Shown in pieces: positions 7,762-14,347 of a stretch of 14,891 bases of DNA. Positions within the stretch are counted from its first letter, which is position 1. Every line of letters starts with the position of its first letter. The notes under the pieces are model-generated. The model did no database searches, was not told the origin of the DNA, and saw only the letters and a program-made list of their open reading frames with translations. This stretch comes from Gorillibacterium sp. (GTDB taxonomy: Bacteria > Bacillota > Bacilli > Paenibacillales > NBRC-103111): positions 1-14,891 of the forward strand of contig JACMJI010000365.1 of the NCBI GenBank assembly GCA_014380705.1, given 5' to 3'. Made by a program: the position numbers and the translations under genes.

Positions 7762-8976
7762 TCAATCCCAGCTAATTAGATTTATTAAGATGTTCTTAAG
7801 ATTTGCCCTAAAACGCTGGTGAAAGCTAATGGTTAAACGATGCTGATCTTTATCATCAACGTGACTACTGGTTTTTTCTATTAGCTCTTGCTTAGGAAGC
7901 AGTTCTAAAGGAACGCTCCCAATTCGTTGCTGCCCCAAATAGAGGATAATCCTTCCCTTTTCACCAAGCCGAGCAGCAACTGAGCCAGGTGCAGTCATTC
8001 GAACTTCACGACGGAATAAAGCCTGCTCCGCTTCTGTAGCGGGGTAAGAATAAGTCTGCCGCGCTATAACCCTACCATCTAACTGTTCCCCTTTATTAAT
8101 AGCCTGTCTAAGAGGATAATTCTTAAAGCCATAATCCAACATCCTCGAGTGGTCCGCCCAGTCGTTTCCATCATTAAGAGTAACAGCAACAAATTGCTGA
8201 TGATCTCTTGTTGCTGAAGAGACGAGACAGCGGCGGGCTATTTTGGTAAAACCTGTCTTGACTCCATCGCTTCCAGGGTAGAGCACTAACATTTTATTTT
8301 TATTGGTCCATACACTATCCCAAGGTTGATCCTCACGAGTTACTTTCTTCGATTGTGTCTTCACGATTTCTTTAAAGATTGGGTTGTGAAGCGCATATGC
8401 CGTAAGCTTGGCCATATCGTTGGCGCTAGCATGATGTCCTGCAGCATCGAGACCATGTGGGTTAAGAAAATGGGAATGGTCCATCCCTAGTTGCTCTGCT
8501 TTTTGATTCATCAAGTAAACAAAGCCTTCCAATGAACCTCCAACATGCTCAGCAATGGCGGTAGCCGCATCATTTCCACTTCTCAGCATCAGACCATATA
8601 ATAAATCATTTAAGCTGATCGTTTCCCCCAACTTCAGGTAAATGGATGAGCCTTCCTTACCAAACGCATTTTTACTAACCTTCACTTTATCGGATAGATT
8701 TCCTTGCTCAATGGCCACTATAGCGGTCATGATCTTCGTCAAGCTGGCAATCGGCAGGCTTCGGTCTCCTTGTTGGCTATAAACAATCCGTCCCGTGCTT
8801 ACATCTATGAGTGCTGCACTTTGGGAAGACGTAAGGAGAGGAGTGGCTTTTTTTCGTGAAGATGAAGTTGGCTTCAAGAGGTAATCATTGGCTTTGGCGT
8901 GGACTGGTTCAGCGAATTTACTCCAGCCGCTAGTGAAAAAGGAAATTATAATGAAGAAAAGAACGAAGCGGCGCAT
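7762..8976 (-). CDS. dacB: Sporulation D-alanyl-D-alanine carboxypeptidase
   Basis: DacB (PBP5*) trims the terminal D-Ala from spore-cortex peptidoglycan and so controls cross-linking. The 404-residue precursor begins with a signal peptide (about 1-27, MRRFVLFFIIISFF then PVHA). The serine peptidase S11 domain follows, with SLTK (78-81, catalytic S78), SGN (133-135) and KTG (240-242), all intact. A C-terminal beta-rich domain follows. I chose ATG 8976 because GGAGG lies seven bases upstream; the ATG at 8991 overlaps that site itself. The C-terminus is slightly longer than B. subtilis DacB and includes a hydrophobic stretch (LKNILINLISW) that could be a weak membrane-binding helix. Close relatives such as DacF share all motifs; adjacency to spmA and spmB favours DacB. 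Confidence 0.95.
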   Translation of the reverse strand: MRRFVLFFIIISFFTSGWSKFAEPVHAKANDYLLKPTSSSRKKATPLLTSSQSAALIDVSTGRIVYSQQGDRSLPIASLTKIMTAIVAIEQGNLSDKVKVSKNAFGKEGSSIYLKLGETISLNDLLYGLMLRSGNDAATAIAEHVGGSLEGFVYLMNQKAEQLGMDHSHFLNPHGLDAAGHHASANDMAKLTAYALHNPIFKEIVKTQSKKVTREDQPWDSVWTNKNKMLVLYPGSDGVKTGFTKIARRCLVSSATRDHQQFVAVTLNDGNDWADHSRMLDYGFKNYPLRQAINKGEQLDGRVIARQTYSYPATEAEQALFRREVRMTAPGSVAARLGEKGRIILYLGQQRIGSVPLELLPKQELIEKTSSHVDDKDQHRLTISFHQRFRANLKNILINLISWD

Positions 8977-9005
8977 GGTTTTTCCTCCCATGATTGTTTG
9001 TTTTA

Positions 9006-9034
9006 ACTATATGCTCCTTTATGCAGGAACATGT
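9006..9034 (-). promoter_or_regulatory. Candidate sigma-E promoter for dacB-spmA-spmB
   Basis: On the minus strand, ACATGTT (9034-9028) resembles the sigma-E -35 box and CATATAGT (9013-9006) matches the CATACANT -10 box except at one base. The spacer is 14 bases, as expected. Transcription would start near 8999, about 23 bases before dacB. The B. subtilis dacB operon is known to be sigma-E dependent, which agrees with this assignment. Confidence 0.7.
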
Positions 9035-9053
9035 CCTATCCTATCCGATAGAG

Positions 9054-9094
9054 AAAAAAAGTGACCAATCGAACCGACAAGGTCCAATGGTCAC
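9054..9094 (-). terminator. Terminator of ytfJ
   Basis: Read on the minus strand, GTGACCA (9094-9088) pairs with TGGTCAC (9067-9061), with further imperfect pairing inside. Seven T residues (9060-9054) follow. It lies 40 bases beyond the ytfJ stop and separates ytfJ from dacB. Confidence 0.9.
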
Positions 9095-9134
9095 TCTTTG
9101 AAAGGAGACAAACGTTCATCAGAAAAATCATTCC

Positions 9135-9905
9135 TTACTTGGTGCTGTTTGTAGTTGAATCATCGGCTAACCCAGCTGTACCACAGACAGTGGCTTCAGT
9201 TACACCATTGGTAAAGGAATTATTTGCTGTCGATTTCCCAGAAGTGGAACTAACATAACCCGTACCTTTAGAACCCATGCCTGTTGAAGGAGTTGTAGAG
9301 CCAGAACCGGTGGAACCACTAGATGTAAATTGTCCTCCACCTGTGTTGGTTGTGCCGCCAGAACTCGCGCCTTGGGTCATTCCGATGTCGGTTGCACAGC
9401 TACCAGCTTGGCCCATCAGGCTTCCACCTGATTGACCCATTATGCTTCCTCTTGATTGACCCATCATGTTGCTGCCCCCTGACATGCCGCCAGCAGCACC
9501 TGATGTTGCACCTTGAAACAAGCTCTGAATGCGATCTACGACTTGAGGAGCAGAATCAATCAAACGCTCGAAGAGGTGTGTTTGGTTATCCAAAGGAACA
9601 ATTTTGACACCCGTTTTACCAACGACTAGAAAAGCGATTGGTGTGATCGATACTCCACCTCCGCTTCCTCCACCAAAAGGTAGGGAAACCGCTGCTTTCT
9701 TGGCTTCTTCCCCAATTAAGATGTCATTATCGTTGCCAAAATTACTTCCACCAGCAGCAAAACCGAAATTAACCCGTGATATGGGCATAATTACGTCTCC
9801 ATCACCAGTCTCGATGGGATCCCCAACAATGGTATTCACATTTACCATTTCCGTTATTTGTTCCATGGCAGTTTTCATTAAACCTTGAATTGGATGTTCA
9901 CTCAT
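9135..9905 (-). CDS. ytfJ: Sporulation protein YtfJ (GerW family) with an unusual C-terminal tail
   Basis: YtfJ/GerW is a small forespore protein linked in Bacillus to germination with L-alanine; its biochemical role is unclear. Residues 1 to about 132 are the complete family domain: an N-terminal helix (HPIQGLMKTAMEQITEMV), then the typical GDGDVIMPISRVNFGFAAGG and a Gly-rich turn, ending in FERLIDSAPQVVDRIQSLF. B. subtilis YtfJ is about 150 residues; this one is 256. The extra part (about 133-256) is Gly/Ser/Thr/Met-rich and holds three tandem copies of an eight-residue unit starting MGQS (148-171). It also has two cysteines (C170, C241). I chose ATG 9905 because GGAGG lies about ten bases upstream; the ATG at 9944 has no site. 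I saw no frameshift, and the tail stays in frame to the stop before a good terminator. The gene appears to be monocistronic. Confidence 0.9.
   Translation of the reverse strand: MSEHPIQGLMKTAMEQITEMVNVNTIVGDPIETGDGDVIMPISRVNFGFAAGGSNFGNDNDILIGEEAKKAAVSLPFGGGSGGGVSITPIAFLVVGKTGVKIVPLDNQTHLFERLIDSAPQVVDRIQSLFQGATSGAAGGMSGGSNMMGQSRGSIMGQSGGSLMGQAGSCATDIGMTQGASSGGTTNTGGGQFTSSGSTGSGSTTPSTGMGSKGTGYVSSTSGKSTANNSFTNGVTEATVCGTAGLADDSTTNSTK
9399..9464 (-). repeat. Tandem 24-bp repeats within ytfJ
   Basis: Three in-frame units of 24 bp begin at 9464, 9440 and 9416 on the minus strand. They encode MGQSRGSI, MGQSGGSL and a partial MGQAGS. The shared core GGGTCAAT between the first two shows recent duplication by slippage. 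Confidence 0.8.
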
Positions 9906-10075
9906 TTGTAAGTAGCCTCCTTGATGGGCGAAAAAATGCCACAAAAGTTTTAATTTACGAAGGGCACCGACATGCGCTTATCCCCTTGTCATAGGTTCCC
10001 CCATATTTATAAAAAGATACACAATAAACTGGACAATCGAGCAATAACCAGAGGGATTCATCCTGAAAAAGATGC

Positions 10076-10103
10076 TATAATAGAACAATCCCCTTATACG
10101 GGG
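10076..10103 (+). promoter_or_regulatory. Promoter -10 box and overlapping palindrome upstream of fabV
   Basis: A perfect TATAAT is at 10076-10081, but no good -35 box is seen 16-18 bases upstream. Starting at 10090, close to the expected transcription start, is CCCCTTATACGGGG (10090-10103), a near-perfect 14-bp palindrome. A weak -35 with a palindrome at the start site fits an activated or repressed promoter, with the palindrome as a possible operator. No regulator gene is adjacent. The -10 box is well supported; the operator role is inference. Confidence 0.5.
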
Positions 10104-10153
10104 GTCCGTCCTCATACAATTTAGGCGGTATTCATGTACAAAGGAGCGTTACA

Positions 10154-11350
10154 ATGATCATTAAGCCAAAAATTCGCGGCTTCATTTGCACCAATGCACA
10201 CCCTGTGGGCTGTGCCCATCATGTCCAAGAACAGATAAATTACATAAAGAGCAAGCCCGAGGTAGATGGGCCAAAACGTGTGCTCATTATCGGTTCCTCA
10301 ACCGGATTTGGTTTAGCTACTCGAATAACAGCTGCGTTTGGCATGGGAGCAGGAACAATAGGTGTTTTTTATGAACGCCCTGCCGACAAGGAGCGCACGG
10401 CATCAGCGGGTTGGTACAACACCGCAGCATTTGAGATTGAAGCACACAAAGCAGGTCTTATAGCGGAAAGCATTAATGGTGATGCCTTCTCTGATGAGAT
10501 TAAGAATGAAACGATTAAACGGATTAAGGATACGTTTGGACAGGTTGACCTTGTGGTTTATAGCCTCGCTTCACCGCGCCGCACTCATCCCAAGACCGGT
10601 AAATTATTTAGCTCTGTTATTAAGCCGATAAGCAAACCGTATTCCAACAAAACGGTCAATTTCATGACAGGAGCGGTCTCAACAGTAACTATAGAACCAG
10701 CAACAGAAGAAGAGCTCGAACAGACCATCGCGGTTATGGGTGGCGAGGATTGGAGTTTGTGGATTGATGCGCTGCTTGAAGCGAAGGTTTTGGCGAGTGG
10801 TGCCAAAACAGTTGCTTATTCCTATATTGGTCCAAAGATAACACATGCCATCTACCGTGAGGGCACCATTGGCAAATCCAAGGATGATCTTGAGGAAGCG
10901 GCCCATAAGCTCAACAAATTATTGATGGAGAAGCTTGATGGTCAAGCTGTTGTATCCGTAAATAAAGCACTGGTTACCCAATCCAGCTCCGCCATTCCAA
11001 TCGTACCGCTTTATATTTCCATCTTATTCAAACAGATGAAGGAATTGGGGCTGCACGAAGGGACAATAGAGCAAACCTATCGTTTACTTTCGGAGCAGTT
11101 ATATTCGGATCATATGGAGCTAGATGACAAAGGCCGCATTCGCATTGACGATTGGGAGATGAGCGAGGACGTACAGCAGAAGGTTGATGACCTTTGGCGT
11201 AGGGTTGACGGGGACAACCTGGACGAGCTTGCTGATATGGAAGGCTATCGCATTGACTTTCTTAAGCTCTTTGGCTTTGGATTTCCAGAAGTGGATTATG
11301 AGCTTGATGTTGATCCTGTTATTGAGTTGAGCTCTAGAATAATAATTTAA
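10154..11350 (+). CDS. fabV: FabV/TER-type trans-2-enoyl-(ACP/CoA) reductase
   Basis: FabV reduces trans-2-enoyl-ACP, and in the TER branch trans-2-enoyl-CoA, with NADH. This is the last step of a fatty acid elongation cycle. The 398-residue length is typical. The N-terminus MIIKPKIRGFICTNAHPVGC is characteristic, followed by the NADH-binding segment VLIIGSSTGFGLATRI (43-58). The catalytic Y-X8-K pair is Y234 and K243, within YSYIGPKITHAIYREGTIGK. AAAGGAG precedes the ATG by seven bases. It is the only plus-strand gene among minus-strand neighbours and separates ytfI from ytfJ. Base composition by eye is not clearly different from its neighbours. FabV enzymes of Vibrio and Pseudomonas are known to be little affected by triclosan; whether that holds here, and whether ACP or CoA is the substrate, cannot be read from the sequence. 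Confidence 0.95.
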   Translation: MIIKPKIRGFICTNAHPVGCAHHVQEQINYIKSKPEVDGPKRVLIIGSSTGFGLATRITAAFGMGAGTIGVFYERPADKERTASAGWYNTAAFEIEAHKAGLIAESINGDAFSDEIKNETIKRIKDTFGQVDLVVYSLASPRRTHPKTGKLFSSVIKPISKPYSNKTVNFMTGAVSTVTIEPATEEELEQTIAVMGGEDWSLWIDALLEAKVLASGAKTVAYSYIGPKITHAIYREGTIGKSKDDLEEAAHKLNKLLMEKLDGQAVVSVNKALVTQSSSAIPIVPLYISILFKQMKELGLHEGTIEQTYRLLSEQLYSDHMELDDKGRIRIDDWEMSEDVQQKVDDLWRRVDGDNLDELADMEGYRIDFLKLFGFGFPEVDYELDVDPVIELSSRIII

Positions 11351-11378
11351 AGCATTGTTTGGGAACTGTCCAAAATAT

Positions 11379-11443
11379 GAGGCAGTGGCAATATTCTTTA
11401 CAATATTAATGCCTCCATACCACTGCAAGGTGAACATGGAGGC
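11379..11443. repeat. Overlapping inverted repeats between fabV and ytfI
   Basis: Four complementary pairs share this 65-base stretch: GAGGCA/TGCCTC (11379-11384/11410-11415), GCAGTGG/CCACTGC (11382-11388/11420-11426), AATATT/AATATT (11390-11395/11402-11407) and GCCTCCAT/ATGGAGGC (11411-11418/11436-11443). Several are mutually exclusive. It lies between convergent genes and may act as a terminator for one or both, but neither strand has a clear T-run after a hairpin. Confidence 0.65.
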
Positions 11444-11489
11444 CTATTTGAGCTTGTAAAACTTTCCTAAAATGATTTGGATCCCGCTT

Positions 11490-12212
11490 TCAATCCTTCT
11501 TTGATTTGCGAATCCGCTTAACCAGCCTGGTCACCTTTTTTAGATCATGCAAACGGTACATTCGAAGCAATAGCTGTATACCCGACATAGCCATACTGGC
11601 TATTCTTACTGAAAAACGGGCTTCTACCTCTGTTTCATAGCAATAGCGGGTGAACTGCGGGTGAATCTCTAGCTTTGGCACCGTTTGAAAGTTAACCACC
11701 TGGGACATTAAACCAACGGAGTATGATTTGGTTGCCCAACCGAGTCCTGTGAAAGAGGCCGTTCGGGCAGGTTCTCCCAATCCGAAGCGTGTATTCCAAT
11801 TTAATTCAGAGCAACGAATACGACTAATCGTTTTAAAGAACCAATCTTTATAGTTAGCAATCTTTACACTTTTGAGAAATTGCTTTTTATAGTTTTGCTT
11901 TGAGTTTATATTCGAAGCTTGCGTCTCATTAATTGAAGCTTGCGTGTTAACCTGGGGTAAGTCAGAAATCCCAGGTCCCTTACCCTTCATAAACGTCTGC
12001 AAGTGGGATCCTTGGATGATTTTTATGTAATCAATCTGTGGTATTTCAAAACAATAACGATATATGCCATATAGAGCTTTTACTTCAATTCTCAGGCGAT
12101 CATCGCTTTTTTCTCTCACGAATAAAACATGTAAGCGAATATCGCTAAGTAATAATGCAATAATGGCTACGCATAAAAGTGCAGCCAAGGAAAGACCGAT
12201 AACCCATCCCAT
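11490..12212 (-). CDS. ytfI: DUF2953 membrane protein, YtfI-like
   Basis: This 240-residue protein has one clear N-terminal membrane helix (about 3-23, VIGLSLAALLCVAIIALLL). A DUF2953-type body follows, including RLRIEVKALYGIYRY near the start and NWNTRFGLGEPARTASFTGLGWA in the centre. The C-terminus is strongly basic (KKVTRLVKRIRKSKKD). The function of this family is not known; several sporulating Firmicutes carry it beside ytfJ, and that is the basis for the name. A Ser/Asn/Gln-rich linker (about 80-110) includes a TQAS repeat from a 21-bp duplication. I chose ATG 12212 because GGAGGT lies eight bases upstream; the ATG at 12233 overlaps that site. The upstream gene scpB ends in a strong terminator, so ytfI needs its own promoter, which I could not identify. 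Confidence 0.8.
   Translation of the reverse strand: MGWVIGLSLAALLCVAIIALLLSDIRLHVLFVREKSDDRLRIEVKALYGIYRYCFEIPQIDYIKIIQGSHLQTFMKGKGPGISDLPQVNTQASINETQASNINSKQNYKKQFLKSVKIANYKDWFFKTISRIRCSELNWNTRFGLGEPARTASFTGLGWATKSYSVGLMSQVVNFQTVPKLEIHPQFTRYCYETEVEARFSVRIASMAMSGIQLLLRMYRLHDLKKVTRLVKRIRKSKKD
11914..11945 (-). repeat. Direct repeat in the ytfI linker
   Basis: GAAGCTTGCGT occurs at 11914-11924 and again at 11935-11945 (plus-strand reading), with a 21-base period. It encodes two TQAS units seven residues apart in the low-complexity linker of the YtfI-like protein. Confidence 0.7.
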
Positions 12213-12274
12213 TCGTGTCGACCTCCATTCCAACTTTAAAGCTTATTCACAGTTTGTATCGAAAAATGACATGC

Positions 12275-12327
12275 AAAAAAAACTAACCAAGTTGTAACCG
12301 CCTTATAGCGGAAACTACATGGTTAGT
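12275..12327 (-). terminator. Terminator of the rib-scp gene run
   Basis: On the minus strand, ACTAACCA (12327-12320) pairs with TGGTTAGT (12289-12282), with additional imperfect pairing inside. A run of eight T residues lies at 12282-12275, its first base shared with the last pair of the stem. It begins 36 bases beyond the scpB stop and should end transcription coming from ribBA-ribH-scpA-scpB. Confidence 0.92.
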
Positions 12328-12362
12328 ATGCACTTGATCTTGGAAAAAATGCGTAATCATTA

Positions 12363-13022
12363 TCATTCTGGTTTGAATTCATCAAGATCGGGAGCTTGAT
12401 TATTAAGCTCAACATCCTCAAACGTGATCTGTTTTGTCTCAAAGGTTGAATCAAATCGAGCAAACAACATCCGAGCCTCCTCTTCCCGCCCTTCAGGATG
12501 GTCAAAGCTTGAGGAATCGGGCAGCTCTTGCAGACGGGATAACCCAAAATAATCTAGAAATAGCTTTGTCGTTCCATATAAAATGGGTCTTCCTACGGCC
12601 TCTGCTCGTCCTTTTTCCTCAATCAGTTCTTTAGCTCCAAGGGTGTGCAAGGCACGATCACATTTCACTCCGCGAATCTCTTCAATCTCCACTCGGGTAA
12701 TCGGTTGACGATAGGCGATAATGGACAATGTTTCAAGTGCAGCTTGTGATAGTGAAGAACGAGTAGGAGACTCCGCTAAACGTTCAAAATATTTGGCATG
12801 CTCAGCTATCGTCGTCATCTGATAGGAACTAGCTAGCTCAACGATCTGTACGCCTCTGCCTGTCTTCTTTAGATCCTTCTGCAGTGCTTCCACAAGTTCA
12901 CGGACTGTACGCACATCCAGCTCCAAAACTTCTGTTAACTGGCGCGCGTCAAGCCCTTCATCACCAGCAGCGAACAGCAAGCCTTCAATTATAGGTATCA
13001 TCGGATGTGGCAGCAACTGCAT
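12363..13022 (-). CDS. scpB: Segregation and condensation protein B
   Basis: ScpB binds the kleisin ScpA as a dimer in the SMC condensin complex, which organises and separates chromosomes. The 219-residue product contains two winged-helix domains: about 8-80 (IIEGLLFAAGDEGLDARQL) and about 90-165. The second holds the family motif SQAALETLSIIAYRQPITRVEIEEIRGV and GRPILYGTT. The C-terminal 45 residues are acidic and probably disordered. The ATG at 13022 is preceded by AGAGGAAGGA and overlaps the end of scpA by 38 bases, so translation is probably coupled. An internal Met at residue 8 has no binding site. The gene ends before a strong terminator. Confidence 0.96.
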   Translation of the reverse strand: MQLLPHPMIPIIEGLLFAAGDEGLDARQLTEVLELDVRTVRELVEALQKDLKKTGRGVQIVELASSYQMTTIAEHAKYFERLAESPTRSSLSQAALETLSIIAYRQPITRVEIEEIRGVKCDRALHTLGAKELIEEKGRAEAVGRPILYGTTKLFLDYFGLSRLQELPDSSSFDHPEGREEEARMLFARFDSTFETKQITFEDVELNNQAPDLDEFKPE

Positions 13023-13800
13023 TTCCTTCCTCTCGTGCTTGGATTACAATTTCCTCAAATAACTGATGTTGAAAGCACACAACTCGTTTCATTTTCATTA
13101 ATTCAAGCAACGCTAGAAAGGTAACAACCAGCTCTTCTCGCGAATAATCATCCACCAAAAGCCGGGAGAATAATACCTTCCCTCCCTCAAGCTTTAACTG
13201 GCGGATAATCTGGCGGATTCGTTCTTTAACGGAAATTTCATCTCTGCGGATATGAGCCACAGCGTTCCGGCCAACCATTTTTTTTAGAGCCTTTTGGAAC
13301 GCCCACATTAGATCTGCGGGCATTATCCCTAGCAGCGGGTTTTCTTTAACCTGAGAAGCAAAAGGGGTAAGATCTGACGGTTCTCTAGTGTAGATTAAAC
13401 TTCGCTCGACTTCTTTTTCTCTAAGATGCTCGGCAATCTCTTTGTACTTACGATATTCGATCAGCTGACGGATCAACTCAGCACGAGGATCCAGATCAGA
13501 TTCACCATAATCATTCTCCCAATCCATCTCAACAATCGGCGGTTTGGGTAATAGCATCCTGCTCTTAATCGAGAGCAAGGTAGCAGCCATAACGAGGAAC
13601 TCACTTGTTAAGTCAAGCTCAAGCTCCTGCATCATGGATAGGTATTCCATGTATTGATCCGTTATTGTCCGAATCGGAATATCGTAGATATCAACTTCAT
13701 TCTTGTCAATAAGATGGAGCAATAGATCCAGTGGCCCCTCAAAAGCTTCAAGCTTGAAGGTTACCTTGGCGTTATTACTCTCTTCAGCGGAAGCATTCAT
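12985..13800 (-). CDS. scpA: Segregation and condensation protein A (kleisin)
   Basis: ScpA is the kleisin subunit that bridges the two heads of SMC and recruits ScpB. The 271-residue protein shows the N-terminal kleisin region, beginning FKLEAFEGPLDLLLHLIDKNEVDIYDIPI (about 15-43). A charged helical middle follows, then the C-terminal winged helix (about 190-255), with FLALLELMKMKRVVCFQ. I chose ATG 13800 because GGAG lies eight bases upstream; an in-frame GTG at 13806 would leave only two bases. It begins 29 bases after ribH, so it may be transcribed with the riboflavin genes. The gene order rib then scpA-scpB is shared with B. subtilis, though ribT and ypuF, which intervene there, are absent here. 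Confidence 0.96.
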   Translation of the reverse strand: MNASAEESNNAKVTFKLEAFEGPLDLLLHLIDKNEVDIYDIPIRTITDQYMEYLSMMQELELDLTSEFLVMAATLLSIKSRMLLPKPPIVEMDWENDYGESDLDPRAELIRQLIEYRKYKEIAEHLREKEVERSLIYTREPSDLTPFASQVKENPLLGIMPADLMWAFQKALKKMVGRNAVAHIRRDEISVKERIRQIIRQLKLEGGKVLFSRLLVDDYSREELVVTFLALLELMKMKRVVCFQHQLFEEIVIQAREEGNAVAATSDDTYN

Positions 13801-13829
13801 AGGCACATCTCCAACAACAGCTCGCCAAA

Positions 13830-14300
13830 TTAGGCTTGTAGTTGCTTAATCAGATTAGCCATTTCAATGGCTGTAGTCGCTGCTTCCCAACCTTTGTTAC
13901 CCGCTTTCGTTCCTGCACGCTCAATCGCTTGTTCAATGGAGTCTGTCGTTAATACACCAAAAATGGTAGGCACGCCTGTTTTTAGTCCAATGGAGGCCAC
14001 TCCCTTAGCTACTTCACCTGCAACGTAGTCAAAATGAGGTGTTGACCCCCGGATGACAGCACCTAGTGTAATAACAGCATCATACTTACCGCTTTCGGCC
14101 ATTTTCTGAGCAGCAAGAGGAATTTCAAAGGCTCCAGGAACCCAAGCAACCTCTACGTCTTCATCTGTGGCGCCATGTCGTTTAAGTGCATCTAATGCCC
14201 CAGATACAAGCTTGGAAACAATAAATTCGTTAAAGCGACCCGCAACAACCCCGTATTTAATATTCTCAGAAATCAAATTGCCTTCGTAAACCTTCGACAT
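13830..14300 (-). CDS. ribH: 6,7-dimethyl-8-ribityllumazine synthase
   Basis: RibH condenses 5-amino-6-ribitylamino-uracil with 3,4-dihydroxy-2-butanone 4-phosphate to give lumazine, the last intermediate before riboflavin. In Bacillus it forms a 60-subunit shell. The 156-residue product is of standard length. It has the substrate-binding F23 region ([11 protein letters not shown]), the [10 protein letters not shown] segment (53-62) and [14 protein letters not shown] (80-93) with the conserved active-site H89. ATG 14300 fits the AAGGG site about ten bases upstream better than the ATG at 14309, which overlaps it. It follows ribBA by about 47 bases and precedes scpA by 29. Confidence 0.97.
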   Translation of the reverse strand: MSKVYEGNLISENIKYGVVAGRFNEFIVSKLVSGALDALKRHGATDEDVEVAWVPGAFEIPLAAQKMAESGKYDAVITLGAVIRGSTPHFDYVAGEVAKGVASIGLKTGVPTIFGVLTTDSIEQAIERAGTKAGNKGWEAATTAIEMANLIKQLQA

Positions 14301-14347
14301 AGAAATCATCCCTTCGATCGTGGAGTATAATTTAAGACATTCGGTGT

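Noticed and set aside
9906..10020. Sigma-F or sigma-G promoter for ytfJ
   Set aside because: GGGGATAAG on the minus strand resembles a sigma-F -10, but no acceptable -35 box is found at 15-17 bases. Left uncalled.
12213..12274. Promoter for ytfI
   Set aside because: GATACAAA and TCATTTT each resemble half of a sigma-E site, but the spacing does not work. No convincing pair was found.
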